From: CAZABC01 sp964483405 | Lineage (GTDB): Bacteria > Chloroflexota > Limnocylindria > Limnocylindrales > CSP1-4 | Direction of reading: 5' to 3' | NCBI GenBank assembly: GCA_964483405.1 | Contig: CAZABC010000005.1 | Location: 1 to 64,000, forward strand | DNA length: 64,000 nucleotides | Shown here: one piece after another, positions 9,729 through 18,166 of the stretch | Numbering within the stretch: position 1 is the first letter of the stretch | Layout of the letters: the number at the start of each line of letters is the position of its first letter | Translations under genes and position numbers: made by a program | The notes under the pieces: model-generated | What the model saw: only the letters and a program-made list of their open reading frames with translations | Databases searched by the model: none | Told to the model about the DNA's origin: nothing

Positions 9729-10510
9729 AGCTCCACGATCTCCGGCCTGCCGCCGGGGCCCATCGAGCCAAGACCCGGGTAGGCCGCGGCATCGCGGCCG
9801 GCAAGGGCAAGACGGCCGGCCGTGGCACGAAAGGCCAGAAGGCCCGCGCCGGCGGCTCGATCCCGCCCTGGTTCGAGGGCGGCCAGACGCCGCTCCACGT
9901 CCGGATCCCGAAGCTCCGCGGCTTCCGCAACCCGCTCCGGGTCGAGTACGAGGTGGTCAACATCGGGCGGATCGCGGCGCTCGTCGCGGCGGGTCGGCTC
10001 GAGGCGCCGGAGGACGCGGCACCGAGGGGCCGGGGCAAGGCGAGGCCCGCCCCGATCACCGTCAACCAGGACGTCCTCCGCGCGACGGGGCTCGTCCGGT
10101 CGCTCGACAGGCCGCTCAAGATCCTCGGCCACGGCGACTGCGACGTCGCCCTCTTCATCGTCGCCGACGCGTTCACCAAGAGCGCCCGGGCGAAGATCGA
10201 GGCAGCCGGCGGGACGGCCCAGCTCCTCGAGACGCCATCCGGTCCGCTCGCGGCGCTCGGCGTCGACCTCCCGGTCGAGCCCGAGCCCGTCGCCGTGCCG
10301 GAGGAGGTCGCCGCCAAGCCCGCGAAGGTCCGCAAGCCCGCCAAGGCCAGCGCCGCCCCCGAGGCCGACGTGACCGACGTGGCCGAGCCGGTCGTGACCG
10401 ACGTGACCGACGTGGCCGAGCCGGTCGTGGCCGACGTGACCGAGCCGGTCCCCGACGCCGAGGTCGAGGCCGAGCCGCCGGCCGACGCCGAAGTCGACGC
10501 CGGCGCCTAA
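9725..10510 (+). CDS. rplO: 50S ribosomal protein L15 with long repetitive tail
   Basis: L15 is a late-assembly 50S protein. Residues 1-~180 contain the usual features ([41 protein letters not shown]). The protein is 261 residues against the usual ~145-160. The extra ~80 residues start Lys/Pro/Ala-rich and become an acidic Asp-Val-Thr/Ala-Glu-Pro repeat coded by 33-base units. The tail is likely disordered. secY follows 3 bases after the stop. Confidence 0.95.
   Translation: MKLHDLRPAAGAHRAKTRVGRGIAAGKGKTAGRGTKGQKARAGGSIPPWFEGGQTPLHVRIPKLRGFRNPLRVEYEVVNIGRIAALVAAGRLEAPEDAAPRGRGKARPAPITVNQDVLRATGLVRSLDRPLKILGHGDCDVALFIVADAFTKSARAKIEAAGGTAQLLETPSGPLAALGVDLPVEPEPVAVPEEVAAKPAKVRKPAKASAAPEADVTDVAEPVVTDVTDVAEPVVADVTEPVPDAEVEAEPPADAEVDAGA
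10364..10450 (+). repeat. 33-base tandem repeat in the rplO tail
   Basis: Units 10364-10396 and 10397-10429 differ at only two bases; a shortened third copy runs 10430-10450. Each full unit codes for eleven residues of the type [11 protein letters not shown]. Being a multiple of three, it can change copy number without frameshift. Confidence 0.9.
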
Positions 10511-10513
10511 TCC

Positions 10514-11791
10514 GTGTTCGAGTCCCTCCTCAACGCCTTCCGGGCGCCGGACATCCGGCGCCGGATCCTCTACGTCCTGGGGATCCTCATCGTCTTCCGG
10601 CTGCTGGCGCACGTCCCGGTGCCCGGCGTCGATCGCGAGGCGCTCGACTCGTTCTTCGAGACGAACCAGCTCTTCGGCCTGCTCGACCTCTTCTCCGGGG
10701 GCGGCCTGTCGAACTTCTCGGTCGTCGGCCTCGGCGTGAACCCGTACATCAACGCCTCGATCATCATGCAGCTGATGACCGGCGTCATCCCGCGGCTCCA
10801 GGAGCTCCAGCGGGAGGGGGAGTACGGCCGGAACAAGATCAACCAGTACACGCGCTACCTGTCGGTGCCGCTCTCGGCCCTCCAGGCCTACGGCTTCCTC
10901 GCCCTGCTCTCCAGCCAGGACATCCTGACGACGCCGTTCGAGCTCGCCTCGTTCGAGACGCTGACGCAGATCGTCACCCTGACCGCCGGCTCGGTCCTCC
11001 TGATGTGGCTCGGCGAGCTCATCACCGAGAAGGGCATCGGCAACGGCATCAGCTTCATCATCTTCGCCGGCATCGTGAGCCAGGCGCCGTCGGCGATCGT
11101 CGCCTTCCTCGCCAGCCCCGACTTCGGAGCGGCCATCGCCCTCGCCGGTGTCGCGGTCGCCGGTGTCGCGGTGATCATCTACATCCAGGAGGGTCAGCGC
11201 CGGATCCCGATCCAGTACGCCAGCCGCGTTCGCGGCCGGCGGATGTACCAGGGCGGTCAGACGTTCCTGCCGCTCCGGGTCAACCAGGCCGGCGTCATCC
11301 CGATCATCTTCGCCGTCAGCATCCTGCTGTTCCCGGTCCAGATCGCCCAGTACTTCACGACGTCGCAGATCGACATCGTCGCCGACATCGCCGGCGCGGT
11401 CGTCACCTTCTTCTCGAACACCCTGATCTACGCGTCGATGTACTTCCTGTTGACGGTCGGTTTCACCTACTTCTACACCGCCTTCACCTTCCGGCCCGAC
11501 GAGACGGCCGAGCAGCTCCGCAAGAACGGCGGCTTCATCCCGGGCATCCGGCCGGGCCGCCCGACACAGGAGTACCTCGCCAAGGTCGTCACCCGGATCA
11601 CCCTCGCCGGCGCCCTCTTCCTCGGGACGGTCGCGGTCGCGCCGTACATCGTCTCGGCGATCTTCCCGACCCTCGGCTCCGTCGCCCTCGGCGGCACGAG
11701 CCTCCTCATCGTCGTGTCGGTCGTCGTGGAGACGATGAAGCAGATCGAGGCTCAGCTCCTGATGCGGAACTACGAGGGCTTCATCCGGTGA
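10514..11791 (+). CDS. secY: Protein translocase channel subunit SecY
   Basis: SecY is the ten-helix pore of the SecYEG translocon for protein export and membrane insertion. The 425-residue protein has family landmarks: VPVPGVDR after helix 1, the LLDLFSGGGLSNFS plug region, GNGISFIIFAGI, and a C-terminal ALLDAL-like EAQLLMRNYEGF ending. GTG 10514 is 3 bases after rplO without a good ribosome-binding site, so coupling is likely. The stop overlaps the adk start. Confidence 0.98.
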   Translation: MFESLLNAFRAPDIRRRILYVLGILIVFRLLAHVPVPGVDREALDSFFETNQLFGLLDLFSGGGLSNFSVVGLGVNPYINASIIMQLMTGVIPRLQELQREGEYGRNKINQYTRYLSVPLSALQAYGFLALLSSQDILTTPFELASFETLTQIVTLTAGSVLLMWLGELITEKGIGNGISFIIFAGIVSQAPSAIVAFLASPDFGAAIALAGVAVAGVAVIIYIQEGQRRIPIQYASRVRGRRMYQGGQTFLPLRVNQAGVIPIIFAVSILLFPVQIAQYFTTSQIDIVADIAGAVVTFFSNTLIYASMYFLLTVGFTYFYTAFTFRPDETAEQLRKNGGFIPGIRPGRPTQEYLAKVVTRITLAGALFLGTVAVAPYIVSAIFPTLGSVALGGTSLLIVVSVVVETMKQIEAQLLMRNYEGFIR

Positions 11792-12456
11792 GGATCGTCG
11801 TCCTGCTCGGCGCCCCCGGCGCCGGGAAGGGCACCCACGCGCCCGGCCTCGCGACCGCGTTCGGGCTCATCCACCTCTCGACGGGAGACCTGCTCCGGGC
11901 CGAGGTCCGGGCCGGGACCCCCCTCGGGTCGGAGGTGGCCGGGATCATGGGGCGGGGCGAGCTCGTCCCCGACGACATCGTCATCGAGCTCCTCCTCGGC
12001 CGGCTCGGCCAGCCCGATGCCGCCGGCGGCGCGATCCTCGACGGGTTCCCCCGGACGGCCGCCCAGGCGGTCGCCCTGGACCGGGCGCTCGCCGATCGCG
12101 GGGCCGCTGTCGAGGTCGCCCTGCTGATCGAGGTCTCGCCGGACGAGATGGTCCGGCGCCTCACGGGCCGCTGGATCTGCGAGGCCGGCGGTCACGTCTA
12201 CAACGTCGCGGCCGGCCTGGGCCCGCGGGTCGCGGGTCGCTGCGACGTCGACGGGTCGTCGCTCGTCCAGCGGGCGGATGACCGCGAGGAGACCGTCCGC
12301 GCCCGGCTCGCCGGGACGCTGCCGGCGCTCGAAGAGGTCATCGAGCACTACCGCGCCCAGGGTCGCCTCCGGACCGTCGACGGGCGGCGGACCGCGCCCG
12401 AGGTCGGCGCGGCCCTCGCCGACGCCCTGCAGTCCGCGGCGGGGGGCGACGCCTGA
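11788..12456 (+). CDS. adk: Adenylate kinase
   Basis: Adenylate kinase interconverts ATP + AMP and 2 ADP. GTG 11788 overlaps the secY stop (GTGA) and gives 222 residues with the P-loop GAPGAGKGT at 8-16, STGDLLR in the AMP site, DGFPRT, and QRADD in the lid. The lid is the long type, but its cysteine set is incomplete: WICEAG replaces the usual CxxC, while RCDVDG keeps the second Cys/Asp pair. Zinc binding there is therefore doubtful. map follows 3 bases later. Confidence 0.97.
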   Translation: MRIVVLLGAPGAGKGTHAPGLATAFGLIHLSTGDLLRAEVRAGTPLGSEVAGIMGRGELVPDDIVIELLLGRLGQPDAAGGAILDGFPRTAAQAVALDRALADRGAAVEVALLIEVSPDEMVRRLTGRWICEAGGHVYNVAAGLGPRVAGRCDVDGSSLVQRADDREETVRARLAGTLPALEEVIEHYRAQGRLRTVDGRRTAPEVGAALADALQSAAGGDA

Positions 12457-12459
12457 CGG

Positions 12460-13224
12460 ATGGTGACCCGCAAGTCACGGCCGGAGATCGAGCGGATGCG
12501 CCGAGCCGGCCGGGTGGTCGCGGAGGTCCTTGCCCTCGTCGAGGCGGCGGCCGTGCCCGGCGTCTCGACCGCCGAGCTCGACCGGATCGCCGAGGACCAC
12601 ATCCGCAGCAGCGGGGCGACGCCCTCGTTCAAGGGCTACCCGGGACCGCCGCACCCGCGGCCGTTCCCGGCGACCATCTGCATCTCGATCGACCACGAGG
12701 TCGTCCACGGCATCCCCGGTCGGCGGACGCTGCGCGAGGGCCAGCTCGTCTCGATCGACGCGGGCGCGATCGTCGACGGCTGGCACGGTGACGCCGCGCG
12801 GTCGTTCTACCTCGGGACCCCGCCGCCCGAGGTGGCCCGGCTCCTCGACACGACCCGCCGGGCGATGGAGGCTGGGATCGCGGCCGCCGTGCCCGGTAAC
12901 CACGTCGAGGACATCTCCGCCGCGGTCGAGGACGTCGCGGTGCCGCTGGGCTACGGCATCGTCCGCCAGTACGTCGGCCACGGCATCGGGACCCGGATGC
13001 ACGAGGAGCCGCAGGTCCCCAACTACCGGACCGGACGACCCGGCCACCGGCTCGAGCCGGGGGTCTGCCTGGCGATCGAGCCGATGTTGACGATCGGGCG
13101 CCACGAGGTCGAGACCGAGGCCGATGGCTGGACGGTCGTCACCCGCGACCGTTCGCTGGCGGCCCACTTCGAGGACACGATCGCGATCACCGAGAGCGGT
13201 CCGATCGTGCTGACCCGGCCGTGA
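12460..13224 (+). CDS. map: Methionine aminopeptidase type I
   Basis: This enzyme removes the initiator methionine from nascent proteins. The 254-residue protein has all metal ligands of the M24A family at about D100, D111, H174 (GHGIG), E207 (AIEPM) and E238, plus the substrate-site H83. Position after adk and before infA is canonical. Coding ends at 13224; the next gene has its own promoter-like sequence. Confidence 0.98.
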   Translation: MVTRKSRPEIERMRRAGRVVAEVLALVEAAAVPGVSTAELDRIAEDHIRSSGATPSFKGYPGPPHPRPFPATICISIDHEVVHGIPGRRTLREGQLVSIDAGAIVDGWHGDAARSFYLGTPPPEVARLLDTTRRAMEAGIAAAVPGNHVEDISAAVEDVAVPLGYGIVRQYVGHGIGTRMHEEPQVPNYRTGRPGHRLEPGVCLAIEPMLTIGRHEVETEADGWTVVTRDRSLAAHFEDTIAITESGPIVLTRP

Positions 13225-13244
13225 GCCGGCGCCCGATGGCACGG

Positions 13245-13274
13245 TTGCCCGCAATGGCCGCCGTCTGATACGCT
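13245..13274 (+). promoter_or_regulatory. Candidate promoter for infA-rpmJ and the alpha operon
   Basis: TTGCCC (13245-13250) is followed after 18 bases by TACGCT (13269-13274), in the first real gap of the superoperon (13225-13335). Initiation would fall near 13281 and give a ~55-base leader. The same -10 hexamer recurs before glmU and tsaE in this window. Assignment rests on sequence only. Confidence 0.55.
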
Positions 13275-13288
13275 ACGCGTTCGTGTGT

Positions 13289-13304
13289 CGGTCCACCCGG
13301 ACCG
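13289..13304 (+). promoter_or_regulatory. Short hairpin in the infA leader
   Basis: CGGTCC, a four-base loop ACCC and GGACCG form a perfect 6-bp stem just after the predicted transcription start of infA. It could stabilise or regulate the leader. It is too short to be diagnostic. Confidence 0.35.
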
Positions 13305-13335
13305 GCACTCGTCATGCAACGAGGAACCGACCCAC

Positions 13336-13554
13336 TTGGCCAAGAAGGACGCGATCGAAGTCGAAGGCACCGTCATCGAGCCCCTCCCGAACACGATGTT
13401 CGCGGTCGAGCTCGAGAACGGCCATCGCGTCCTGGCCCACATCAGCGGCAAGCTCCGGATGAACTTCATCCGGATCCTGCCCGGCGACCGTGTCCGCGTG
13501 GAGCTGTCGCCGTACGACCTCACCCGGGGCCGGATCACCTACCGGCTCAAGTAG
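13336..13554 (+). CDS. infA: Translation initiation factor IF-1
   Basis: IF-1 occupies the A site of the 30S subunit during initiation. I place the start at TTG 13336, giving exactly 72 residues beginning (M)[14 protein letters not shown], the universal IF-1 start and length. GAGGAA lies about 10 bases upstream. An in-frame GTG at 13285 would add 17 residues unlike any IF-1. The OB-fold core [18 protein letters not shown] is complete. Confidence 0.96.
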   Translation: MAKKDAIEVEGTVIEPLPNTMFAVELENGHRVLAHISGKLRMNFIRILPGDRVRVELSPYDLTRGRITYRLK

Positions 13555-13572
13555 CGAAACGTCGAGGACCCG

Positions 13573-13686
13573 TTGAAAGTCAGAGCCTCCGTCAAGGCCC
13601 GCTGCGACAACTGCAAGGTCATCCGTCGTCGCGGGACCGTGATGGTCATCTGCACCAACCCGAAGCACAAGCAACGGCAGGGCTGA
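13573..13686 (+). CDS. rpmJ: 50S ribosomal protein L36
   Basis: L36 is the smallest ribosomal protein. The start is TTG 13573, with GAGGA about 5 bases upstream, and the product is 37 residues starting [14 protein letters not shown]. The zinc ligands C11, C14, C27 and H32 are all present, so this is the zinc-binding type. It sits between infA and rpsM as usual. It is easily missed because of its length and non-ATG start. Confidence 0.96.
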   Translation: MKVRASVKARCDNCKVIRRRGTVMVICTNPKHKQRQG

Positions 13687-13690
13687 TCGA

Positions 13691-14062
13691 ATGGCACGCA
13701 TCGCCGGCGTCGACATCCCGCGCGAGAAGCGCGTCGAGGTCGCCCTCACGTACATCTACGGCCTCGGCCTGCCGACCAGCCAGAAGATCCTCGCCCAGAC
13801 GAACGTGAACCCGGACACCCGGGTCCGCGACCTGACCGAGGAGCAGGTCAATCGGCTCCGCGAGCTGATCGACCGCCGCTACAAGGTCGAGGGCGACCTC
13901 CGCCGCGAGGTGGCGCTCAACATCAAGCGGCTCATCGAGATCGGGTCCTACCGCGGTCTCCGGCACCGGCGCAACCTGCCGGTCCGTGGCCAGCGCACGA
14001 AGACGAACGCTCGCCAGCGGCGCGGTCCGAAGCGGACCGTCGGCGCCCGGCGCAAGAAGTAA
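13691..14062 (+). CDS. rpsM: 30S ribosomal protein S13
   Basis: S13 in the 30S head contacts P-site tRNA and forms bridges to the 50S subunit. The 123 residues start [23 protein letters not shown] and end with [24 protein letters not shown], both diagnostic. ATG 13691 follows rpmJ by 4 bases. Confidence 0.98.
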   Translation: MARIAGVDIPREKRVEVALTYIYGLGLPTSQKILAQTNVNPDTRVRDLTEEQVNRLRELIDRRYKVEGDLRREVALNIKRLIEIGSYRGLRHRRNLPVRGQRTKTNARQRRGPKRTVGARRKK

Positions 14063-14077
14063 GGGGAACGACACCAG

Positions 14078-14473
14078 GTGGCGGAACGCAAGCGGGCGAC
14101 CAAGCAGCGTCGGCGGGAGCGCAAGAACGTGCCCCAGGGGCACGTCCACGTCCAGGCGACGTTCAACAACACGATCATCACGATCACCGACCTGCAGGGC
14201 AACGTGATCAGCTGGGGCTCCGCCGGCATCGCCGGCTTCAAGGGCTCCCGGAAGAGCACGCCGTACGCGGCCGCCCTGTCGTCCGACTCCGCCGCCAAGA
14301 AGGCGATGGAGCACGGGATGCGCCAGGTCGAGGTCTACGTGAAGGGTCCGGGCGCCGGCCGCGAGCAGGCGATCCGCTCGCTCCAGGCGGCCGGCCTCGA
14401 GGTCACCGCGATCACCGACGTCACCCCGATCCCCCACAACGGATGCCGCCCGCCCAAGCGGCGCCGCGTCTGA
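14078..14473 (+). CDS. rpsK: 30S ribosomal protein S11
   Basis: S11 is a platform protein near the mRNA exit. GTG 14078 gives 131 residues with [16 protein letters not shown] near residue 25 and the C-terminal [16 protein letters not shown]. The order rpsM-rpsK-rpsD-rpoA-rplQ is the standard alpha operon. Confidence 0.98.
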   Translation: MAERKRATKQRRRERKNVPQGHVHVQATFNNTIITITDLQGNVISWGSAGIAGFKGSRKSTPYAAALSSDSAAKKAMEHGMRQVEVYVKGPGAGREQAIRSLQAAGLEVTAITDVTPIPHNGCRPPKRRRV

Positions 14474-14486
14474 GGGGGATCACGCG

Positions 14487-15113
14487 ATGGCTCGTTACAC
14501 CGACTCCGTCTGCCGCCTCTGTCGCCGCGAGGGGATGAAGCTCTACCTCAAGGGCGCCCGCTGCTACTCCAAGAAGTGCGCCTTCGAGCGCCGACCGTCG
14601 CCGCCCGGCCAGCACGGCATCCGCCGCCGCAAGGTCGGCGAGTACGGCCAGCAGCTGCGCGAGAAGCAGAAGATCCGGCGCGTCTACGGCGTGCTCGAGC
14701 GCCAGTTCAAGACCTACTTCGACTCCGCCGAGAGCCGCCCAGGCGTGACCGGCGAGAACCTCCTCCGCCTCCTCGAGCTCCGGCTGGACAACGTCGTCTT
14801 CCGGATGGGCTTCGCGACGTCGCGCGCCCAGGCTCGCCAGCTCGTCGGCCACGGCCACTTCGCCGTGAACGGCCGGGCGACCGACATCCCCTCGTTCATC
14901 CTCAAGCCCGGCGACGTCGTGACCGTTCGCGAGTCGCGCGCCGCGCGTGAGCCCTTCAAGACCGCGAAGGAAGCCCTCCGCTCGCACCAGGCCCCCGAGT
15001 GGCTCAGCGTCGATGGCGCGAAGCTCGCCGGGACCGTCCTGGACCTGCCGCGCCGCGACCAGATGCCGCAGGACCTCAACGAGCAGCTCGTGGTCGAGTA
15101 CTACTCGAGGTAA
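14487..15113 (+). CDS. rpsD: 30S ribosomal protein S4, zinc-binding type
   Basis: S4 nucleates 30S assembly, and in some bacteria represses the alpha operon. The 208-residue protein has cysteines at 9, 12, 26 and 31, the same spacing as the zinc-binding S4 of Thermus. The S4 RNA-binding domain is visible as [22 protein letters not shown]. Ribosome-binding site GAGGGGGA precedes ATG 14487. Confidence 0.98.
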   Translation: MARYTDSVCRLCRREGMKLYLKGARCYSKKCAFERRPSPPGQHGIRRRKVGEYGQQLREKQKIRRVYGVLERQFKTYFDSAESRPGVTGENLLRLLELRLDNVVFRMGFATSRAQARQLVGHGHFAVNGRATDIPSFILKPGDVVTVRESRAAREPFKTAKEALRSHQAPEWLSVDGAKLAGTVLDLPRRDQMPQDLNEQLVVEYYSR

Positions 15114-15122
15114 CCCGAGACG

Positions 15123-16115
15123 ATGATCGAACTCGAGACCACGCAGGTCGAGCCCGTCGAGGAAGCCGGCACGTACGGCAAGTACGAGGTCGGCCCGCTC
15201 CAGGCCGGCTACGGCGTCACCCTCGGGAACGCCCTGCGCCGCGTGCTGCTGTCGTCCCTCGAGGGCGCGGCGGTGACGTCGATCCAGATCCGTGACGTCT
15301 ACCAGGAGTTCAGCACGATCCCCGGCGTCAAGGAGGACGTCACCCAGATCGTCCTGAACGTCAAGAAGCTCCGCCTCAAGAGCTTCGCCGCCCACCCGGT
15401 CCAGCTCCGCCTGCTCAAGAGCGGCGCCGGCCCGGTCACCGCGGCCGATATCGCCGAGTCCGCCGATATCGAGATCGTCAACCCGGACCTCCCGCTCATG
15501 ACGATCGACAGCGACGACGTGACGATCGAGATGGACCTCACCGTCGAGAAGGGCATCGGCTATCTCTCGTCGGAGCGCTCCGAGGCCCTCCCGATCGGGG
15601 TCATCGCGATCGACGCGATCTTCACCCCGGTCCGGACGGTCAACTACCGGGTCGAGAGCACCCGGGTCGGCCAGATGACGAACTTCGACAAGCTGACGAT
15701 CGAGATCGAGACCGACGGCACGATCGCGCCCCAGGACGCGCTCAGCCGGGCCGCGACGATCCTCATCGAGCAGTTCCGGCCGTTCGCGACGATCGGGATG
15801 GCCGCCGTCCCGGCGGCCGGCGCCGCCGCCGGCGTTCCGGCCCTCCCGCCGAACATGCTCGACATGCCGATCGAGGAGCTCGACCTCCCGATGCGGGCCT
15901 ACAACTCCCTCAAGCGGAACAACATCGTCAAGGTCGGCCAGCTCCTCCAGCTCAAGGACGAGGACCTGCTCCGGATGCGCAACTTCGGCAAGAAGTCGCT
16001 CGACGAGATGAAGGAGCGTCTCCGGATGCGCGGCTTCATCCTGCCCGAGAGCGAGCCGGCCGAGGGTGGCGCAGACGGGGAGGACGAGCCCTTCGCCGAC
16101 GAGGACGAGGGCTGA
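15123..16115 (+). CDS. rpoA: RNA polymerase subunit alpha
   Basis: The alpha dimer scaffolds RNA polymerase assembly; its C-terminal domain contacts UP elements and activators. The 330 residues divide into the N-terminal domain (GYGVTLGNALRRVLLSSL near residue 30), an Ala/Pro linker around 225-245, and the C-terminal domain (PMRAYNSLKRNNIVKVGQL). A short acidic tail ends the protein. ATG 15123 follows rpsD by 9 bases. Confidence 0.98.
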   Translation: MIELETTQVEPVEEAGTYGKYEVGPLQAGYGVTLGNALRRVLLSSLEGAAVTSIQIRDVYQEFSTIPGVKEDVTQIVLNVKKLRLKSFAAHPVQLRLLKSGAGPVTAADIAESADIEIVNPDLPLMTIDSDDVTIEMDLTVEKGIGYLSSERSEALPIGVIAIDAIFTPVRTVNYRVESTRVGQMTNFDKLTIEIETDGTIAPQDALSRAATILIEQFRPFATIGMAAVPAAGAAAGVPALPPNMLDMPIEELDLPMRAYNSLKRNNIVKVGQLLQLKDEDLLRMRNFGKKSLDEMKERLRMRGFILPESEPAEGGADGEDEPFADEDEG

Positions 16116-16116
16116 C

Positions 16117-16470
16117 ATGGCGCACCGCATCGACGGCCGAAAGCTCGGCCGCAAGCAGGGGCCACGCCTCGCGCTCTACAAGAACCTGACGGTCTCGGTC
16201 CTCCGCTACGAGCGGGTCCGCACGACCGAGGCCAAGGCCAAGGAGATCCGCGGTCGGGTCGAGCGGATGATCACGCTCGCCAAGCGGGGTGACCTGGCCG
16301 CCCGACGGACGGTCATCTCGGAGCTGCCGAACGAGCCGCTCGTCGTCAGGAAGCTGTTCGATGAGATCGCCCCGAAGTACGCCGATCGCACGTCGGGCTA
16401 CACCCGCATCGTCCGCATCGGACAGCGTTCCGGTGACGCGGCCGAGATCGTCCAGATCGAGCTCGTCTAG
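16117..16470 (+). CDS. rplQ: 50S ribosomal protein L17
   Basis: L17 lies near the tunnel exit. ATG 16117, one base after the rpoA stop, gives 117 residues starting MAHRIDGRKLGRKQGPR and containing RVRTTEAKAKEIRG, the family signatures. An in-frame GTG at 16066 lies inside rpoA and is rejected. Confidence 0.97.
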   Translation: MAHRIDGRKLGRKQGPRLALYKNLTVSVLRYERVRTTEAKAKEIRGRVERMITLAKRGDLAARRTVISELPNEPLVVRKLFDEIAPKYADRTSGYTRIVRIGQRSGDAAEIVQIELV

Positions 16471-16480
16471 CGGGGCGGTG

Positions 16481-17269
16481 ATGAGCAGTCGAGAGGCTGC
16501 GCCCGCGCGGTTCGTCGCGCGGGTCGAATACGACGGGACGGACTTCGCCGGGTTCCAGGTCCAACCGGGAGCTCGGACGGTCCAGGGGGAGCTCGAGCGA
16601 GCCCTGGCGCGCATCAGCGGTGGTGTTCGCCAGCCGATCGACGGGGCCGGCCGGACCGATGCCGGGGTGCATGCCGCGGACCAGGTGATCGCCTTCACCT
16701 ACGCGGGACGCCTCTCGGCGCCGATCCTCCAGCGGGCCCTGAACGGGATCCTGCCGCCGGACGTCGCGATCCGCGACCTCCGTCCGGTGGGCCCGGGGTT
16801 CCACCCCCGTCATGCGGCGCGGTACCGGGAGTACCGCTACACCGTCTGGAACGGGCCGCGCAGCCCGCTCCGCGAGCGCCAGGCGCTCGGGGTGCGAGCC
16901 CCGCTCGACACCGCCGCGATGGCGCGGGCCGGGTCGGTCCTCATCGGCCGGCACGACTTCCGGGCCTTCGGGGCGGCCGACCGGACCACCGTCCGGACCG
17001 TCCAGGCGGTCCGGGTGCGGCGGCAGGGATCGACCGTGACGATCGACGTTCGGGCCGATGCCTTCCTCCGGGGGATGGTCCGCCGGATCGTGGCCGTCCT
17101 CCTCGAGGTCGGCCACGGCAGGATGGATGAGGCAGCCGTCGCCGCGGCACTGCACGGCGACGGACCGGCCCGCAACGGGGCGATGGCCCCGGCGAAGGGC
17201 CTCTGCCTGCGGAAGGTGGCCCTCGGCCGGCGACCGCAGGCGAACGATGGAGAACACGAGGAACGATGA
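16481..17269 (+). CDS. truA: tRNA pseudouridine(38-40) synthase TruA
   Basis: TruA isomerises uridines 38-40 in tRNA anticodon arms. ATG 16481 gives 262 residues. The catalytic aspartate is in [11 protein letters not shown] near residue 55, and [12 protein letters not shown] and [13 protein letters not shown] are conserved segments. It lies between rplQ and rplM, a common arrangement, and overlaps rplM by ATGA. Confidence 0.96.
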   Translation: MSSREAAPARFVARVEYDGTDFAGFQVQPGARTVQGELERALARISGGVRQPIDGAGRTDAGVHAADQVIAFTYAGRLSAPILQRALNGILPPDVAIRDLRPVGPGFHPRHAARYREYRYTVWNGPRSPLRERQALGVRAPLDTAAMARAGSVLIGRHDFRAFGAADRTTVRTVQAVRVRRQGSTVTIDVRADAFLRGMVRRIVAVLLEVGHGRMDEAAVAAALHGDGPARNGAMAPAKGLCLRKVALGRRPQANDGEHEER

Positions 17270-17697
17270 CCGCGAAGACCTACACCCCCCGCGCGGCGGA
17301 GATCGAGCGCCGCTGGTTCGTCGTCGATGCGACGGACGAGACGCTCGGCCGCCTCGCGACGCGGATCGCCCGTGTCCTCGAGGGCAAGCACAAGCCCTCC
17401 TATGCACCGAACCTCGACACCGGCGACCACATCATCGTGCTGAACGCGAGCAAGGTCGCCGTGAGCCGCGACAAGCGGACCTCGAAGGTCTACGTCCGCC
17501 ACAGCGGCTATCCCCACGGCTACCGCGAGGAGACCCTCGGACACCTCCTCGAGCGCCGACCCGAGGAGGTCATCCGCCGGGCCGTCAAGGGGATGCTGCC
17601 GCACAACCGGCTCGGCGCCCAGCAGATCCGCAAGCTGAAGATCTACGCCGGTTCCGAACACCCGCATCAGGCCCAGCGGCCTGAGCCGCTCGCCTGA
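17266..17697 (+). CDS. rplM: 50S ribosomal protein L13
   Basis: L13 is an early 50S assembly protein. The 143 residues include [22 protein letters not shown] and [14 protein letters not shown], both diagnostic. ATG 17266 overlaps the truA stop. rpsI follows 17 bases later with AGGAGGA before its start, the conserved L13-S9 pair. Confidence 0.98.
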   Translation: MTAKTYTPRAAEIERRWFVVDATDETLGRLATRIARVLEGKHKPSYAPNLDTGDHIIVLNASKVAVSRDKRTSKVYVRHSGYPHGYREETLGHLLERRPEEVIRRAVKGMLPHNRLGAQQIRKLKIYAGSEHPHQAQRPEPLA

Positions 17698-17714
17698 CGC
17701 AGGAGGACCTCCGC

Positions 17715-18113
17715 ATGTCGACCACCGCCTTCTTCTCCGGGACGGGCCGTCGGAAGACGGCGGTCGCCCGCGTCCGGCTGCTGCCGGGCGAGGGGGAGAT
17801 CGTCGTCAACGGCCGGACCCTCGACGAGCACTTCGGCAACGCGATCGACGAGGCCGACGTCCGACTGCCGTTCCGGGTCACCGGGACTGAGGGTCGCTTC
17901 AACGCGATGATCAAGGTCGAGGGCGGCGGCGTCACCGGGCAGGCCGGCGCCATCCGCCACGGGATCGCCCGCGCGCTGCTCGAGGTCGACGAGGACGGCT
18001 ACCGCGTGCCACTCCGCCAGGCCGGACTCCTGACGCGCGATCCGCGGATGAAGGAGCGCAAGAAGTACGGCCTCAAGCGGGCGCGCAAGGCGCCGCAGTA
18101 CACGAAGCGCTGA
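17715..18113 (+). CDS. rpsI: 30S ribosomal protein S9
   Basis: S9 reaches the P-site tRNA with its C-terminal tail. The 132-residue protein starts at ATG 17715 after AGGAGGA. It contains [17 protein letters not shown] at the start, [19 protein letters not shown] in the middle, and ends [12 protein letters not shown] with the conserved terminal Lys-Arg. Confidence 0.98.
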   Translation: MSTTAFFSGTGRRKTAVARVRLLPGEGEIVVNGRTLDEHFGNAIDEADVRLPFRVTGTEGRFNAMIKVEGGGVTGQAGAIRHGIARALLEVDEDGYRVPLRQAGLLTRDPRMKERKKYGLKRARKAPQYTKR

Positions 18114-18166
18114 CCGAGCGGTCGCGCCCCGAGCGCGCACGCGCCGTACCTCCGAGCCGGCCGGCC

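Noticed and set aside
6033..10450. CRISPR-like direct repeats in rpsQ and rplO
   Set aside because: They are in-frame tandem coding repeats without spacers and without cas genes nearby.
13285..13335. Upstream GTG for infA
   Set aside because: It would add 17 residues to a protein whose length is almost invariant at 72; the TTG has a well-placed GAGGAA.
18114..18166. Terminator between rpsI and the TPR gene
   Set aside because: Only a 5-bp stem with a 2-base loop (GACCG/CGGTC) is visible, not a stable structure, so I did not list it.
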